Below are positions 54,153-63,347 of a stretch of 64,000 nt of DNA, piece after piece. Position 1 is the stretch's first letter. The number at the start of each line of letters is the position of its first letter. The notes under the pieces were generated by a model that saw only the letters and a list, made by a program, of their open reading frames with translations, searched no databases and was not told where the DNA came from. The stretch is from Paramixta manurensis (GTDB taxonomy: Bacteria > Pseudomonadota > Gammaproteobacteria > Enterobacterales > Enterobacteriaceae): positions 2,976,001-3,040,000 of the forward strand of contig NZ_CP054212.1 of assembly GCF_013285385.1 (NCBI RefSeq), written 5' to 3'. The translations under genes were made by a program, and so were the position numbers.

Positions 54153-56183
54153 ATGACTCAAGTCGCGAAAAAAATGATGGTAACGTGCGCTCTGCCGTAC
54201 GCGAATGGCCCTATTCACCTTGGTCACATGCTCGAACACATCCAGGCGGATATTTGGGTTCGTTACCAGCGAATGCGCGGCAATGAGGTTTATTTCATCT
54301 GTGCCGATGACGCACACGGTACGCCAATCATGCTGAAAGCACAGCAATTGGGTATCACGCCGGAACAGATGATTGCTGATATGAGTCAAGAGCATCAGAC
54401 TGATTTTGCTGGTTTTAATATCAGCTACGACAATTACCACTCAACGCATAGCGATGAGAATCGGGTGTTGTCGGAGCTTATCTATACGCGTTTAAAAGAG
54501 AATGGTTTTATCAAAAACCGCACTATTTCTCAGTTATACGATCCGGAAAAAGGCATGTTCCTGCCGGATCGTTTTGTGAAGGGAACCTGCCCGAAATGTA
54601 AATCGGCCGATCAGTATGGCGATAATTGTGAAGTCTGCGGCGCGACCTATAGCCCGACCGAGCTTATCGATCCGAAATCGGTGGTGTCCGGCGCGACCCC
54701 GGAGATGCGCGATTCTGAGCACTTCTTCTTTGACCTCCCCTCTTTTAGTGAAATGCTAAAAGCCTGGACACGGTCCGGCGCGCTGCAGGAGCAGGTAGCC
54801 AATAAAATGCAGGAGTGGTTCGAGTCTGGCTTACAGCAGTGGGATATTTCACGCGATGCGCCTTATTTCGGCTTCGAAATTCCGGACGCGCCGGGGAAAT
54901 ATTTTTACGTGTGGCTGGATGCGCCGATCGGTTATATGGGTTCCTTCAAAAATCTGTGTGATAAACGTGGCGACCTGGATTTTGATGAGTTTTGGCGTAA
55001 AGACTCCACGACAGAGCTGTATCACTTTATCGGTAAAGATATTGTCTACTTCCACAGCCTGTTCTGGCCGGCGATGCTGGAAGGAAGCCAGTTCAGAAAG
55101 CCGAATAATCTATTCGTGCATGGTTACGTAACGGTAAACGGCGCGAAAATGTCTAAATCGCGCGGGACGTTTATTAAAGCCAGCACCTGGCTTAACCATC
55201 TGGATGCCGATAGTCTGCGCTACTACTACGCCGCGAAGCTCTCTTCGCGCATTGATGATATCGACCTGAATCTGGAAGATTTTGTTCAGCGTGTTAACGC
55301 CGATATTGTCAATAAAGTGGTTAACCTTGCGTCGCGTAACGCCGGGTTTATTACGAAACGTTTTGGCGGCAAGCTCTCTGATACGCTGGCCGACCCGGCG
55401 CTGTACAAAACCTTTACCGATGCGGCACAGAGCATTGGCGATGCGTGGGCTAATCGCGAGTTTAACCGTGCTATCCGTGAAATTATGGCGCTGGCGGATC
55501 TCGCTAATCGGTATGTTGATGAGCAAGCCCCGTGGGTGGTGGCGAAACAGGAAGGCCGTGATGCCGATCTGCAAGCTATCTGCTCAATGGGTATTAATCT
55601 GTTCCGCATATTGATGACATGGCTCAAGCCGGTGTTACCGTCGCTCAGCCAGCGTGTGGAGGCCTTCCTTAATCAGGAACTGAGCTGGGAAGGGATTCAG
55701 CAGCCGCTGCTCGGTCATCAGATAGCGTCGTTTAAAGCGCTGTATAGCCGTATTGAGATGGATAAAATTAACGCCCTGATTGAAGCCTCGAAAGAGGATG
55801 CGGCGGCGGCAAAACCGGCGCAAAGCGGCCCGCTGGCGGAGGATCCGATCGCGGATACGATTAGCTTTGACGATTTCGCCAAAGTCGATATGCGCGTGGC
55901 GCTGATCAAAACCGCCGAGTTGGTCGATGGCTCGGACAAGCTGCTGCGTCTGGTGTTAGATCTGGGCGGTGAAACCCGGCAGATCTTCTCCGGTATTCGT
56001 GCTGCTTATCCGGACCCGTCAGTGCTGGAAGGCCGCATGACGGTGGTGGTCGCAAATTTGGCGCCGCGTAAAATGCGCTTTGGTGTGTCGGAAGGCATGG
56101 TGCTATCAGCCGGTCCTGGCGGAAAAGATCTGTTTATTCTCGGCGCAGATAGCGGCGCTCAGCCGGGCATGGCCGTAAAATAG
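54153..56183 (+). CDS. metG: Methionyl-tRNA synthetase
   Basis: 676 residues from ATG 54153 (E. coli 677). Class I signature HLGH at 22-25 and KMSKS at 332-336; zinc-binding CPKC and CEVC motifs in the connective domain; C-terminal tRNA-binding (EMAP-like) dimerisation domain. The frame is open 19 codons upstream but MTQVAKK is the conserved N-terminus. Essential for translation initiation and elongation. Confidence 0.97.
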   Translation: MTQVAKKMMVTCALPYANGPIHLGHMLEHIQADIWVRYQRMRGNEVYFICADDAHGTPIMLKAQQLGITPEQMIADMSQEHQTDFAGFNISYDNYHSTHSDENRVLSELIYTRLKENGFIKNRTISQLYDPEKGMFLPDRFVKGTCPKCKSADQYGDNCEVCGATYSPTELIDPKSVVSGATPEMRDSEHFFFDLPSFSEMLKAWTRSGALQEQVANKMQEWFESGLQQWDISRDAPYFGFEIPDAPGKYFYVWLDAPIGYMGSFKNLCDKRGDLDFDEFWRKDSTTELYHFIGKDIVYFHSLFWPAMLEGSQFRKPNNLFVHGYVTVNGAKMSKSRGTFIKASTWLNHLDADSLRYYYAAKLSSRIDDIDLNLEDFVQRVNADIVNKVVNLASRNAGFITKRFGGKLSDTLADPALYKTFTDAAQSIGDAWANREFNRAIREIMALADLANRYVDEQAPWVVAKQEGRDADLQAICSMGINLFRILMTWLKPVLPSLSQRVEAFLNQELSWEGIQQPLLGHQIASFKALYSRIEMDKINALIEASKEDAAAAKPAQSGPLAEDPIADTISFDDFAKVDMRVALIKTAELVDGSDKLLRLVLDLGGETRQIFSGIRAAYPDPSVLEGRMTVVVANLAPRKMRFGVSEGMVLSAGPGGKDLFILGADSGAQPGMAVK

Positions 56184-56195
56184 TCGGTCTTTTGA

Positions 56196-56239
56196 CGGGC
56201 TCCTGCTGTTTTCCAACCGGAAATGCAGCAGGAGCCGTT
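56196..56239 (+). terminator. Long hairpin downstream of metG
   Basis: GGCTCCTGCTG (56198-56208) pairs with CAGCAGGAGCC (56226-56236), and the loop itself contains TTTCC-AACC-GGAAA. It lies about 15 bases after the stop and ends in GTTT. Probable terminator. Confidence 0.62.
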
Positions 56240-56320
56240 TACGTTCTACCGATCGAGTGTGTTCGGTAGCACGTCTGAGTGTTTGATCGTATGATTAAGG
56301 CATCGACACAGGAGCCTGTC

Positions 56321-56716
56321 ATGCGTACCGCGCTATCTGTCTGCTGGCGTTATTTACGCGCCTTCATCATTCTTTATCTCTGCTTGTTTATCGGTAACGG
56401 TCTTTCCACGCTGCTGCCGATTGCCATTCCTGGCAGTATCCTCGGCATGCTGTTGCTGTTTGCCTTGCTGGTTGCGCGCATTGTCCCGGTCAAATGGGTA
56501 CAGCCCGGTAGTTACCTGTTAATTCGTTATATGGCCCTGCTATTTGTCCCGATTAGCGTTGGCGTGATGGATTATACCGATATTTTACTGGCACAATTCG
56601 GCCCGATCGTGGTGTCCTGCGTGGTGAGTACGCTGTTGATATTGGTGGTGGTGGGCTATGGTTCACAGCGCCTGCATGACGCGCACCAACATCAGGAGGA
56701 GTCAGGCCATGAGTGA
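56321..56716 (+). CDS. yohJ: YohJ, LrgA/CidA-like membrane protein
   Basis: 131 residues from ATG 56321 (ACAGGAG six bases upstream), about the E. coli length of 132; a GTG at 56279 and an ATG at 56291 lie upstream without support. Four membrane helices with IAIPGSILGMLLLFALL and RYMALLFVPISVGVM. LrgA-like, holin-type family; in E. coli yohJK influences membrane permeability, persistence and export of small molecules. It overlaps yohK by eight bases. Confidence 0.92.
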   Translation: MRTALSVCWRYLRAFIILYLCLFIGNGLSTLLPIAIPGSILGMLLLFALLVARIVPVKWVQPGSYLLIRYMALLFVPISVGVMDYTDILLAQFGPIVVSCVVSTLLILVVVGYGSQRLHDAHQHQEESGHE

Positions 56717-57401
56717 TCTCTGGTGGTCATTGCCGCTGACGGTCGGTGTCTTTTTTGCTGCCCGCCGCTTAGCCGCGCAGGTCAAACTTTCTCTGGTTAA
56801 CCCGTTGCTGGTTTCAATGGCGGTGATTATTCCGTTGTTATTACTGATTAATATGCCTTACGCGCGTTATTTTCAGGGGAGCGCGGTGCTTAATAACTTG
56901 TTGCAGCCGGCGGTGGTTGCACTGGCGGTACCGCTGTATGAGCAACTGCATCAGATCCGCGCCCGCTGGAAATCAATTATCGCCATCTGCTTTATCGGTA
57001 GCATGACGGCGATGGTTTCCGGCACCGCCATCGCCTTGTGGATGGGCGCCTCACCGGAAATCGCCGCCACCATTTTACCCAAGTCCGTCACCACGCCAAT
57101 TGCAATGGCGGTATCCGCTTCCCTGCAGGGTATTCCGGCGATTAGCGCCATTTGTGTACTGGTCGCTGGCGTACTCGGCGCTGTGTTTGGTCACATGGTC
57201 CTTAATCTGCTGCACGTTCGCAATAAAGCGGCACGCGGCCTGGCGATTGGTAACGCCTCCCATGCACTGGGTACCGCGCGTTGTGCGGAAATTGATTTTC
57301 AGGAAGGCGCCTTTAGTTCACTGGCGCTGGTTATCTGCGGCATTATCACTTCATTGCTGGCCCCGTTTTTATACCCGCTATTATTGGGTCTGTTGCACTA
57401 A
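56709..57401 (+). CDS. yohK: YohK, LrgB-like membrane protein
   Basis: 230 residues from ATG 56709 (E. coli 231). About eight membrane helices with the LrgB segments LLQPAVVALAVPLYEQLHQI, PKSVTTPIAMAVSA and GNASHALGTARC. Partner of YohJ. AGGAG precedes the ATG within the end of yohJ. Confidence 0.93.
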   Translation: MSDLWWSLPLTVGVFFAARRLAAQVKLSLVNPLLVSMAVIIPLLLLINMPYARYFQGSAVLNNLLQPAVVALAVPLYEQLHQIRARWKSIIAICFIGSMTAMVSGTAIALWMGASPEIAATILPKSVTTPIAMAVSASLQGIPAISAICVLVAGVLGAVFGHMVLNLLHVRNKAARGLAIGNASHALGTARCAEIDFQEGAFSSLALVICGIITSLLAPFLYPLLLGLLH

Positions 57402-57441
57402 AAGGTGCGACAAGTCGCGCAAATTATAAATAAGTTTCACT

Positions 57442-57470
57442 CATTGCATTAATAGAGAGAGATAGATCAC
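57442..57470 (+). promoter_or_regulatory. Candidate CytR/CRP control region of cdd
   Basis: ATTGCATT (57442-57449) matches seven of eight bases of the CytR half-site GTTGCATT. AGAGA-GATAGA-TCACA (57455-57470) resembles a CRP site with a perfect right half. E. coli cdd is CRP-activated and CytR-repressed, which fits. Confidence 0.5.
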
Positions 57471-57531
57471 ATATAAGCACCGAGTAGCCGTTTAGAATCA
57501 CTGCCCGCTATCTCCGAACAGAAGGTATGTA

Positions 57532-58422
57532 ATGCATCCACGTTTTCACGCCGCTTTTGCCGCTTTAGCCGATGAGCTACAGAACGCGCTACGCCCGATT
57601 TTGTCCGCCAACACCTTTTCCGCGTCATTCACGCCGGAGCAGGTTCAGCACATAAAACAGCAAACACAATTGGATGATGATGCGCTGGCGCTGGCGTTAT
57701 TGCCGCTGGCGGCGGCCTGCGCGCGCGCCGCCCTCTCAAACTTTAATGTCGGCGCGGTGGCGCGCGGGAACAGCGGCCACTGGTATTTCGGCGCCAATAT
57801 GGAGTTTATCGGCGCAACCATGCAGCAAACCGTGCATGCGGAACAAAGCGCGGTGACTCACGCCTGGCTGAAAGGTGAAACCGGGCTGACGGCAATTACG
57901 GTTAATTACACGCCATGCGGCCATTGCCGCCAGTTTATGAATGAGTTAAATAGCGGTACCACGCTACGTATTAACCTACCGGGACGCCCGTCTGCCACCC
58001 TCGGCGACTATTTGCCCGATGCGTTTGGGCCACGGGATTTAGCGATTAAAACGCTGCTGCTCGATCCGGTAGACCACGGTTACCAAGCTGAGGGCGATGC
58101 AGTCACCCAGGCGGCAATTCAGGCGACGAACCGCAGCCACGCGCCATACAGCCAGGCGCATAGCGGCGTGGCGCTGGAAATGCGCAGCGGTGCTATCTAT
58201 GGCGGCAGCTACGCCGAAAATGCCGCGTTTAACCCAAGCTTACCGCCGCTGCAGGCTGCTTTGATTCTGGCTAATATGCACGGCGAGGATTGTGCTGCCA
58301 TTGCACGCGCTGTGTTAGCTGAAACCGCCGACAGCAAACTGAGTCAAGCTCCCGCCACCGAAGCAACGCTCGCGGCGCTAGGTTGCCATCATTTCACAGC
58401 GCTAACCTTGCAAAAAGCGTAA
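57532..58422 (+). CDS. cdd: Cytidine deaminase
   Basis: 296 residues (E. coli 294), the large dimeric form with a catalytic and a broken second domain. Zinc ligands His102, Cys129 and Cys132 and catalytic Glu104 are in VHAEQSA and PCGHC. It converts cytidine/deoxycytidine to uridine forms in salvage. Confidence 0.96.
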   Translation: MHPRFHAAFAALADELQNALRPILSANTFSASFTPEQVQHIKQQTQLDDDALALALLPLAAACARAALSNFNVGAVARGNSGHWYFGANMEFIGATMQQTVHAEQSAVTHAWLKGETGLTAITVNYTPCGHCRQFMNELNSGTTLRINLPGRPSATLGDYLPDAFGPRDLAIKTLLLDPVDHGYQAEGDAVTQAAIQATNRSHAPYSQAHSGVALEMRSGAIYGGSYAENAAFNPSLPPLQAALILANMHGEDCAAIARAVLAETADSKLSQAPATEATLAALGCHHFTALTLQKA

Positions 58423-58450
58423 CCGCTCCCGCATCCTGTCGAGAAAAATC

Positions 58451-58484
58451 ACAGCTTTTGTTATCAACCATTAACAAAAGCTGT
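58451..58484. repeat. Perfect 13-bp inverted repeat between cdd and maeA
   Basis: ACAGCTTTTGTTA (58451-58463) and TAACAAAAGCTGT (58472-58484) are exact complements around an eight-base spacer. There is no U-run, so it is either a terminator of unusual type or a protein-binding site upstream of maeA. Confidence 0.8.
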
Positions 58485-58567
58485 ACTTCTGCGTGAATTT
58501 TCATAGGATCGGGGCTGACCCCTCACCCTTACGCAACCAGGAAGTCAACAACCGGAGCTAATACCGC

Positions 58568-60265
58568 ATGGAACTCGAATACGAGAGTAAACGTTCGCTT
58601 TATATCCCTTACGCTGGTCCGATTTTGTTGGAGTTTCCTCTACTCAACAAAGGTAGCGCTTTTTCCATCGAAGAGCGTAATGATTTCAACCTCAACGGCT
58701 TACTGCCGGAAACGGTTGAAACCATTGAAGAACAGGCGGAACGTGCCTGGCGCCAGTTTCAGGACTTTAAAAACGATAACGATAAACACGTCTATTTGCG
58801 CAATATTCAAGACACCAACGAAACCCTTTTCTATCGCTTGCTTGACAACCATCTCGAAGAGATGATGCCCATCATCTACACGCCAACGGTTGGTGCCGCC
58901 TGCGAACACTTTTCTGAAATTTATCGCCGCGCCCGCGGCCTGTTTATCTCCTACCCCAACCGTGCCAGCATCGAAGATATGCTGCAAAATGCCACCAAGC
59001 AGAACGTTAAAGTGATTGTTGTCACGGATGGCGAGCGCATCCTCGGCTTGGGCGATCAAGGTATTGGCGGGATGGGGATCCCGATCGGTAAACTTTCATT
59101 GTATACCGCCTGCGGCGGCATCAGCCCGGCGTATACGCTACCCGTGGTGCTGGATGTTGGGACCAATAATCAGCAGTTGCTTAACGATCCGCTGTATATG
59201 GGCTGGCGTCATCCGCGTATTACCGGCGAAGAGTACGAAAACTTCGTCCATGAGTTTATTCTGGCGGTGAAGAGCCGTTGGCCAAATGTGTTGCTCCAGT
59301 TTGAAGACTTCGCGCAGAAGAACGCCATGCCGTTGCTGGAGCGCTACCGTGATGAAGTGTGTTGCTTCAATGATGATATTCAGGGTACTGCGGCAGTCAC
59401 GCTCGGCACATTGATTGCGGCCAGCCGTGCGGCAGGCAGTAAATTGCGCGAGCAAAAAGTGGTGTTCCTCGGCGCCGGGTCGGCGGGTTGCGGTATCGCT
59501 GAGCAGATTATCGCGCAGATGAAGTCGGAAGGGCTGAGCGATGACGAAGCGCGTGCGCGCGTCTTTATGGTTGATCGCTTTGGGCTACTGACTGATAAAC
59601 TGCCCAACCTGCTTGATTTCCAGGGTAAGTTGGTACAAAAGAGCGATAACCTCAGTCAGTGGAATACCCACAGTGATTCGATTTCTCTGCTGGATGTGGT
59701 ACGTAACGCGCAGCCGGATATTTTGATTGGCGTGTCGGGTCAGCCGGGTTTGTTTAGCGAAGAGATTATTCGCGAGATGCATAAACACTGCCCGCGTCCG
59801 ATTGTTATGCCGCTCTCAAACCCTACTTCGCGCGTGGAGGCGACACCGGCAGATATTCTTGCCTGGACCGATGGCGCGGCGTTGGTTGCCACCGGGAGCC
59901 CGTTCTCGCCGGTGAGCTGGAAAGATAAAATCTTCCCTATCGCACAATGTAACAACTCCTATATCTTCCCCGGTATTGGGCTTGGCGTAGTCGCATCTGG
60001 CGCAACCCGCGTTACCGATAGCATGCTGATGGCTGCCAGCCGTGCGCTGGCCGATTGTTCGCCGCTGGTGAATGAGGGAGAAGGTTCCGTGCTACCGGAG
60101 ATTAAGGATATTCAGGGCGTATCTAAACTGATTGCCATGGCGGTGGGTAAAGCTGCGCAATTGGCCGGGGTAGCGGTGGTCACGTCAGAAGATGTGCTGT
60201 CGAAATCCATCGCCAGCAACTTCTGGCTGCCGCAATACCGTAACTATCGTCGTACCTCGATCTAG
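58568..60265 (+). CDS. maeA: NAD-dependent malic enzyme (MaeA/SfcA)
   Basis: 565 residues, same as E. coli MaeA. Malic N-terminal domain with YTPTVGAACEHFSEIYRRARG, then IGGMGIPIGKLSLYTACGGI, metal-binding EDFAQKNA and the NAD motif VFLGAGSAGCGIAEQ. It oxidatively decarboxylates malate to pyruvate. It sits alone between cdd and sanA. Confidence 0.96.
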   Translation: MELEYESKRSLYIPYAGPILLEFPLLNKGSAFSIEERNDFNLNGLLPETVETIEEQAERAWRQFQDFKNDNDKHVYLRNIQDTNETLFYRLLDNHLEEMMPIIYTPTVGAACEHFSEIYRRARGLFISYPNRASIEDMLQNATKQNVKVIVVTDGERILGLGDQGIGGMGIPIGKLSLYTACGGISPAYTLPVVLDVGTNNQQLLNDPLYMGWRHPRITGEEYENFVHEFILAVKSRWPNVLLQFEDFAQKNAMPLLERYRDEVCCFNDDIQGTAAVTLGTLIAASRAAGSKLREQKVVFLGAGSAGCGIAEQIIAQMKSEGLSDDEARARVFMVDRFGLLTDKLPNLLDFQGKLVQKSDNLSQWNTHSDSISLLDVVRNAQPDILIGVSGQPGLFSEEIIREMHKHCPRPIVMPLSNPTSRVEATPADILAWTDGAALVATGSPFSPVSWKDKIFPIAQCNNSYIFPGIGLGVVASGATRVTDSMLMAASRALADCSPLVNEGEGSVLPEIKDIQGVSKLIAMAVGKAAQLAGVAVVTSEDVLSKSIASNFWLPQYRNYRRTSI

Positions 60266-60310
60266 TTTTTGCAGCGTCGGGCACATTTTGTGCCCGACAT
60301 CGTGCAAAAA
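60266..60310. terminator. Two-tier inverted repeat after maeA
   Basis: The outer arms TTTTTGCA (60266-60273) and TGCAAAAA (60303-60310) and the inner arms GTCGGGCACA (60276-60285) and TGTGCCCGAC (60289-60298) are all perfectly complementary, with a TTT loop. It starts one base after the maeA stop. A strong RNA structure, but no T-run follows on the plus strand. Confidence 0.6.
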
Positions 60311-60400
60311 TGCTGCGCCTGACCGCGGTTTGCTTGCTTCGTCGGTTCGGACCAGGTAGCCTTGGTGCATACTTTTTTTCCATCCTGAGCGCCTCAAAGC

Positions 60401-61126
60401 ATGTTAAAACGCTTGATTTACGGTTTAATTATCATCATAACGCTGATGGTATTGACCGCGCTCGGCCTGGATCGCTGGATTAGCTGGAAAACCGCGCCCT
60501 ATATTTATGACGATCTCACCTCACTGCCTCATCGTCAGGTCGGCGTCGTGTTGGGTACCGCGAAGTATTACCGTACCGGCGTAATCAATCAGTATTACCT
60601 TTACCGTATGCAAGGGGCGCTGAACGCTTATAACAGCGGTAAAATTAACTACTTATTGCTGAGCGGCGATAATGCGCAACAAAGCTATAATGAGCCGATG
60701 ACTATGCGGCGCGATCTGATTGCCGCGGGCGTTGAGCCGTCTGACATTGTGCTGGACTTCGCCGGTTTCCGTACGCTGGATTCGATCGTGCGTACACGTA
60801 AAGTGTTCGATACCAATGATTTTATTATTATTACTCAACGTTTCCACTGCGAGCGTGCGTTGTTTATTGCGCTGCATATGGGGATCCAGGCGCAATGCTA
60901 TGCGGTGCCCTCACCAAAAAACATGCTTAGTGTGCGGGTACGCGAGGTCGGCGCACGGCTTGGTGCGTTGGCCGATTTGTATTTGATGAAGCGTGAGCCG
61001 CGTTTTCTCGGCCCGTTGGTACCGATTCCCGCCGTTCATACGTTGCCGGAAGATACGCAAAGTTATCCGGCGGTGACGCCGGAACAGTTGTTAGAGTTGC
61101 AGCAGAGGTTGCAGAAGAAGCCGTAG
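60401..61126 (+). CDS. sanA: SanA, DUF218 family envelope protein
   Basis: 241 residues (E. coli 239). One N-terminal membrane anchor (about 6-22) and a DUF218 domain with GVVLGTAKYY, LLSGDNA and EPMTMRRDLIAAGVEPSDIVLD. E. coli SanA is needed for vancomycin exclusion at high temperature, a barrier function whose biochemistry is unresolved. Confidence 0.92.
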   Translation: MLKRLIYGLIIIITLMVLTALGLDRWISWKTAPYIYDDLTSLPHRQVGVVLGTAKYYRTGVINQYYLYRMQGALNAYNSGKINYLLLSGDNAQQSYNEPMTMRRDLIAAGVEPSDIVLDFAGFRTLDSIVRTRKVFDTNDFIIITQRFHCERALFIALHMGIQAQCYAVPSPKNMLSVRVREVGARLGALADLYLMKREPRFLGPLVPIPAVHTLPEDTQSYPAVTPEQLLELQQRLQKKP

Positions 61127-61200
61127 CGCCGGCAAGATAATCCACCAAGAAAGCAGGTAGCTTTGTTCTGAATTACTGATTCACTACAGACAGACATAAA

Positions 61201-61226
61201 GCACCAGCAGGTGCCTTATTATTTTC
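61201..61226. terminator. Terminator between sanA and the DUF1493 gene
   Basis: GCACC-AGCA-GGTGC (61201-61214) is followed on the plus strand by CTTATTATTTTC and on the minus strand by TTTATG, so it may act in both directions between these convergent genes. Confidence 0.55.
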
Positions 61227-61518
61227 CCAGCCAGCGCCCGGCTTTTGCCGAATCTATAAGCAGTTGGATGGTTAGCGGATCATGTACCTGGCTAAAATCC
61301 TCAGGGAAATAGTGCCCGAAGTCGATATCTGACGGCTCAATACCAAACCTGTCTACGTACTTTTCCAACAATTCATAGGCATCTAACGGATCCATGCGAA
61401 AATCCTCATTCAGGTCCGTTGTTAGCGTCAATGGGTAGGGTTTCATAGAAAACAGACGTCGGCCATTATATTCGCCCACCAGATCAAACACGGCCTGTTC
61501 AATATCGCCTGTCACCAT
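61219..61518 (-). CDS. DUF1493 family protein (acyl-carrier-like fold)
   Basis: 99 residues, acidic and helical. Segments FDLVGEYNGRRLF, TLTTDLNEDFRMDPLDAYEL and IDFGHYFPEDF match the DUF1493 pattern as remembered; such proteins look like short carrier proteins, but I see no DSL serine motif. Function unknown. It overlaps the upstream gene by seven bases and so shares its mRNA. Confidence 0.72.
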   Translation of the reverse strand: MVTGDIEQAVFDLVGEYNGRRLFSMKPYPLTLTTDLNEDFRMDPLDAYELLEKYVDRFGIEPSDIDFGHYFPEDFSQVHDPLTIQLLIDSAKAGRWLGK

Positions 61519-61970
61519 ATCTTGTCTTCCTTATTCACAATTCGGTTGTAGCGCACCATCGATTCATAGCTTATATAAGCCACATCAGCGGTGAGAACCG
61601 CCCAGCCAATAACCGGTATAGTCCTGCCGACGAATGTAGCAAGTTTATAAGTCATCACTCTTTTTACTTTAAACGGATTAACGGGAGACTGGATCCATGT
61701 CGGCAACTGAATGGGCATCATCCGCCCTCTAAGGAGCTTCCGGGAATATTGTGACGCGTAACTGGTGCCAGGAGTAGAATTACCAAATTTGCCGCTTACC
61801 TTAATTGTATTCTGCCCACTGTAAACCGCTGCGGCTGCGAACACATCCTTCGCACCAGTGAAATGCTCCGCGGTTACATCGATCATGATCCAGAAGAAAA
61901 GTTCACCCGACGATAGGTTAGTCAGACCACCATAAAAATAGGTGCCATTAAGTTGCTCCGTAGTATCCAT
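61512..61970 (-). CDS. STM2901-like small membrane-associated protein
   Basis: 152 residues beginning MDTTEQLNGTYFYGGLTNLS, which I associate with the enterobacterial STM2901 family that travels with DUF1493. A hydrophobic C-terminal region (about 112-134, FVGRTIPVIGWAVLTADVAY) may associate with the membrane. AAGGAGG lies nine bases upstream. Function unknown. The pair is more AT-rich than its neighbours and interrupts the sanA-mgl neighbourhood, so it is probably accessory. Confidence 0.68.
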   Translation of the reverse strand: MDTTEQLNGTYFYGGLTNLSSGELFFWIMIDVTAEHFTGAKDVFAAAAVYSGQNTIKVSGKFGNSTPGTSYASQYSRKLLRGRMMPIQLPTWIQSPVNPFKVKRVMTYKLATFVGRTIPVIGWAVLTADVAYISYESMVRYNRIVNKEDKIW

Positions 61971-62273
61971 TGCATCAATCCTCCTTCATTTGCATACATC
62001 TAAACATAACGTAAATTGCATTACTATTTTAAACACTCACCGAGGGGGTTTATACGACGCAGAACCCGGACACCAAATGAAAACGCAAGGGATCAGGCAA
62101 GTATCGTAATCTTTTTACGTACTCGCCTAATGATAAAACCGGTTCAGTCTCAGCGGCGCTAATGCCTCGGGAAGGTCAACACCCACGCTTTAGCATCAGA
62201 GTTAAGGTGAGTACCCTGTGTCCGCCATCCGCCACGCCTAAATAACACGCCACATGCCCGGATTAACATAAAC
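61971..62273. other. Intergenic stretch upstream of the STM2901-like gene
   Basis: No gene seen. On the minus strand TTTAAAAT about 60 bases before the STM2901-like ATG could be a -10. An imperfect inverted repeat lies at 62096-62127 (GGCAAGTATCGTAA against TTACGTACTCGCC). Confidence 0.4.
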
Positions 62274-62299
62274 AAAAAAGGCGCGGCAATGCCGCGCCT
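62274..62299 (-). terminator. Rho-independent terminator of the mgl operon
   Basis: On the minus strand AGGCGCGGC-ATT-GCCGCGCCT (62299-62279) is followed by TTTTTT, 19 bases past the mglC stop. Canonical. Confidence 0.9.
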
Positions 62300-62317
62300 G
62301 TGCCACTGCTTCTTTTT

Positions 62318-63328
62318 TTATTTTTTACGTGCGTACTTCAGGGAATCGAGCGCTACGGCGAAGATGATGATGCCGCCCTTAATAATGTACTGCCAGTAAG
62401 GGTTAACGCCGATATAGGTCAAACCATAGTTAATAACCGTAAAGATGATCACCCCGGTTACCACACCTGCTACGGTACCCACGCCACCGGCAAACGACAC
62501 GCCGCCGACCACGCACGCGGCAATCGCATCAAGTTCATACATAAAGCCGAGGTTGTTGGTGGCGCTACCGATACGCCCGGCTTCCAACATCCCGCCGAAG
62601 GCATAAAACACACCGGACAAGGCATACACCAAAATCAGGTTCAGGTTAACGTTCACACCAGACACTTTCGCTGCTTCGGGGTTACCGCCGATGGCGAAAA
62701 TGTTTTTACCAAAACGCGTCTTGTTCCACAGGACCCAGACAAAAATAATCGCGATAATGGCGTAGAAAGTGATGTAGGACAGACGGAATTGACCAAAGCG
62801 GAAAAAGCCCTGGGCAAAGGTTGAGAAATGATCATCAAAACCGGCAATCGGCGATGCGCCCACGAAATCGTAATACAGCGAGTTAATCCCGTAGACAATA
62901 ATCATGGTACCAAGGGTGGTAATGAATGGCGTCACTTTCAAATAAGCGATGACTAAACCGTTCACCAAACCAATGATCGCACCAATTACGCAGACAGTTA
63001 AAATCACTAGCGGAATCGGTACCGTATCCATATGAGGAAACACCTTATTGGCGTTATCCATAGCCTGTAGCAGCGTCGCCGCCACCACCGCCGCCAGACC
63101 AACCTGACGACCAGCCGACAAGTCAGTCCCCTGAGTCACAATCAGCCCTGCCACACCCAGCGCAATAATAATACGCACTGAGGATTGCGTCAGGATATTA
63201 CTCAAGTTAATTAAACTGAGAAATGTCGGGTCCTGAAAGATAATAATCGCCAGCAGCACCAGCAAGACAACATATATCCCACCTTCTTTCAACAAGGTGA
63301 GCGCATTCTTTTTATTCACTGCATTCAT
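62318..63328 (-). CDS. mglC: MglC, galactose/methyl-galactoside ABC permease
   Basis: 336 residues from ATG 63328, the E. coli length; the open frame extends 27 codons further but into mglA. About ten membrane helices, with GLIVTQGTDLSAGRQVGLAAVVAATLL and the conserved GGVSFAGGVGTV near the C-terminus. It forms the membrane channel of the MglBAC importer for D-galactose and methyl-galactosides, and is the last gene of the operon. Confidence 0.96.
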   Translation of the reverse strand: MNAVNKKNALTLLKEGGIYVVLLVLLAIIIFQDPTFLSLINLSNILTQSSVRIIIALGVAGLIVTQGTDLSAGRQVGLAAVVAATLLQAMDNANKVFPHMDTVPIPLVILTVCVIGAIIGLVNGLVIAYLKVTPFITTLGTMIIVYGINSLYYDFVGASPIAGFDDHFSTFAQGFFRFGQFRLSYITFYAIIAIIFVWVLWNKTRFGKNIFAIGGNPEAAKVSGVNVNLNLILVYALSGVFYAFGGMLEAGRIGSATNNLGFMYELDAIAACVVGGVSFAGGVGTVAGVVTGVIIFTVINYGLTYIGVNPYWQYIIKGGIIIFAVALDSLKYARKK

Positions 63329-63347
63329 GGTAACAGCCCTTACATCA

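Noticed and set aside
62096..62127. Attachment-site-like inverted repeat near the mgl terminator
   Set aside because: The repeat is imperfect, has no second copy in the window and no integrase or tRNA nearby, so an att site cannot be supported.
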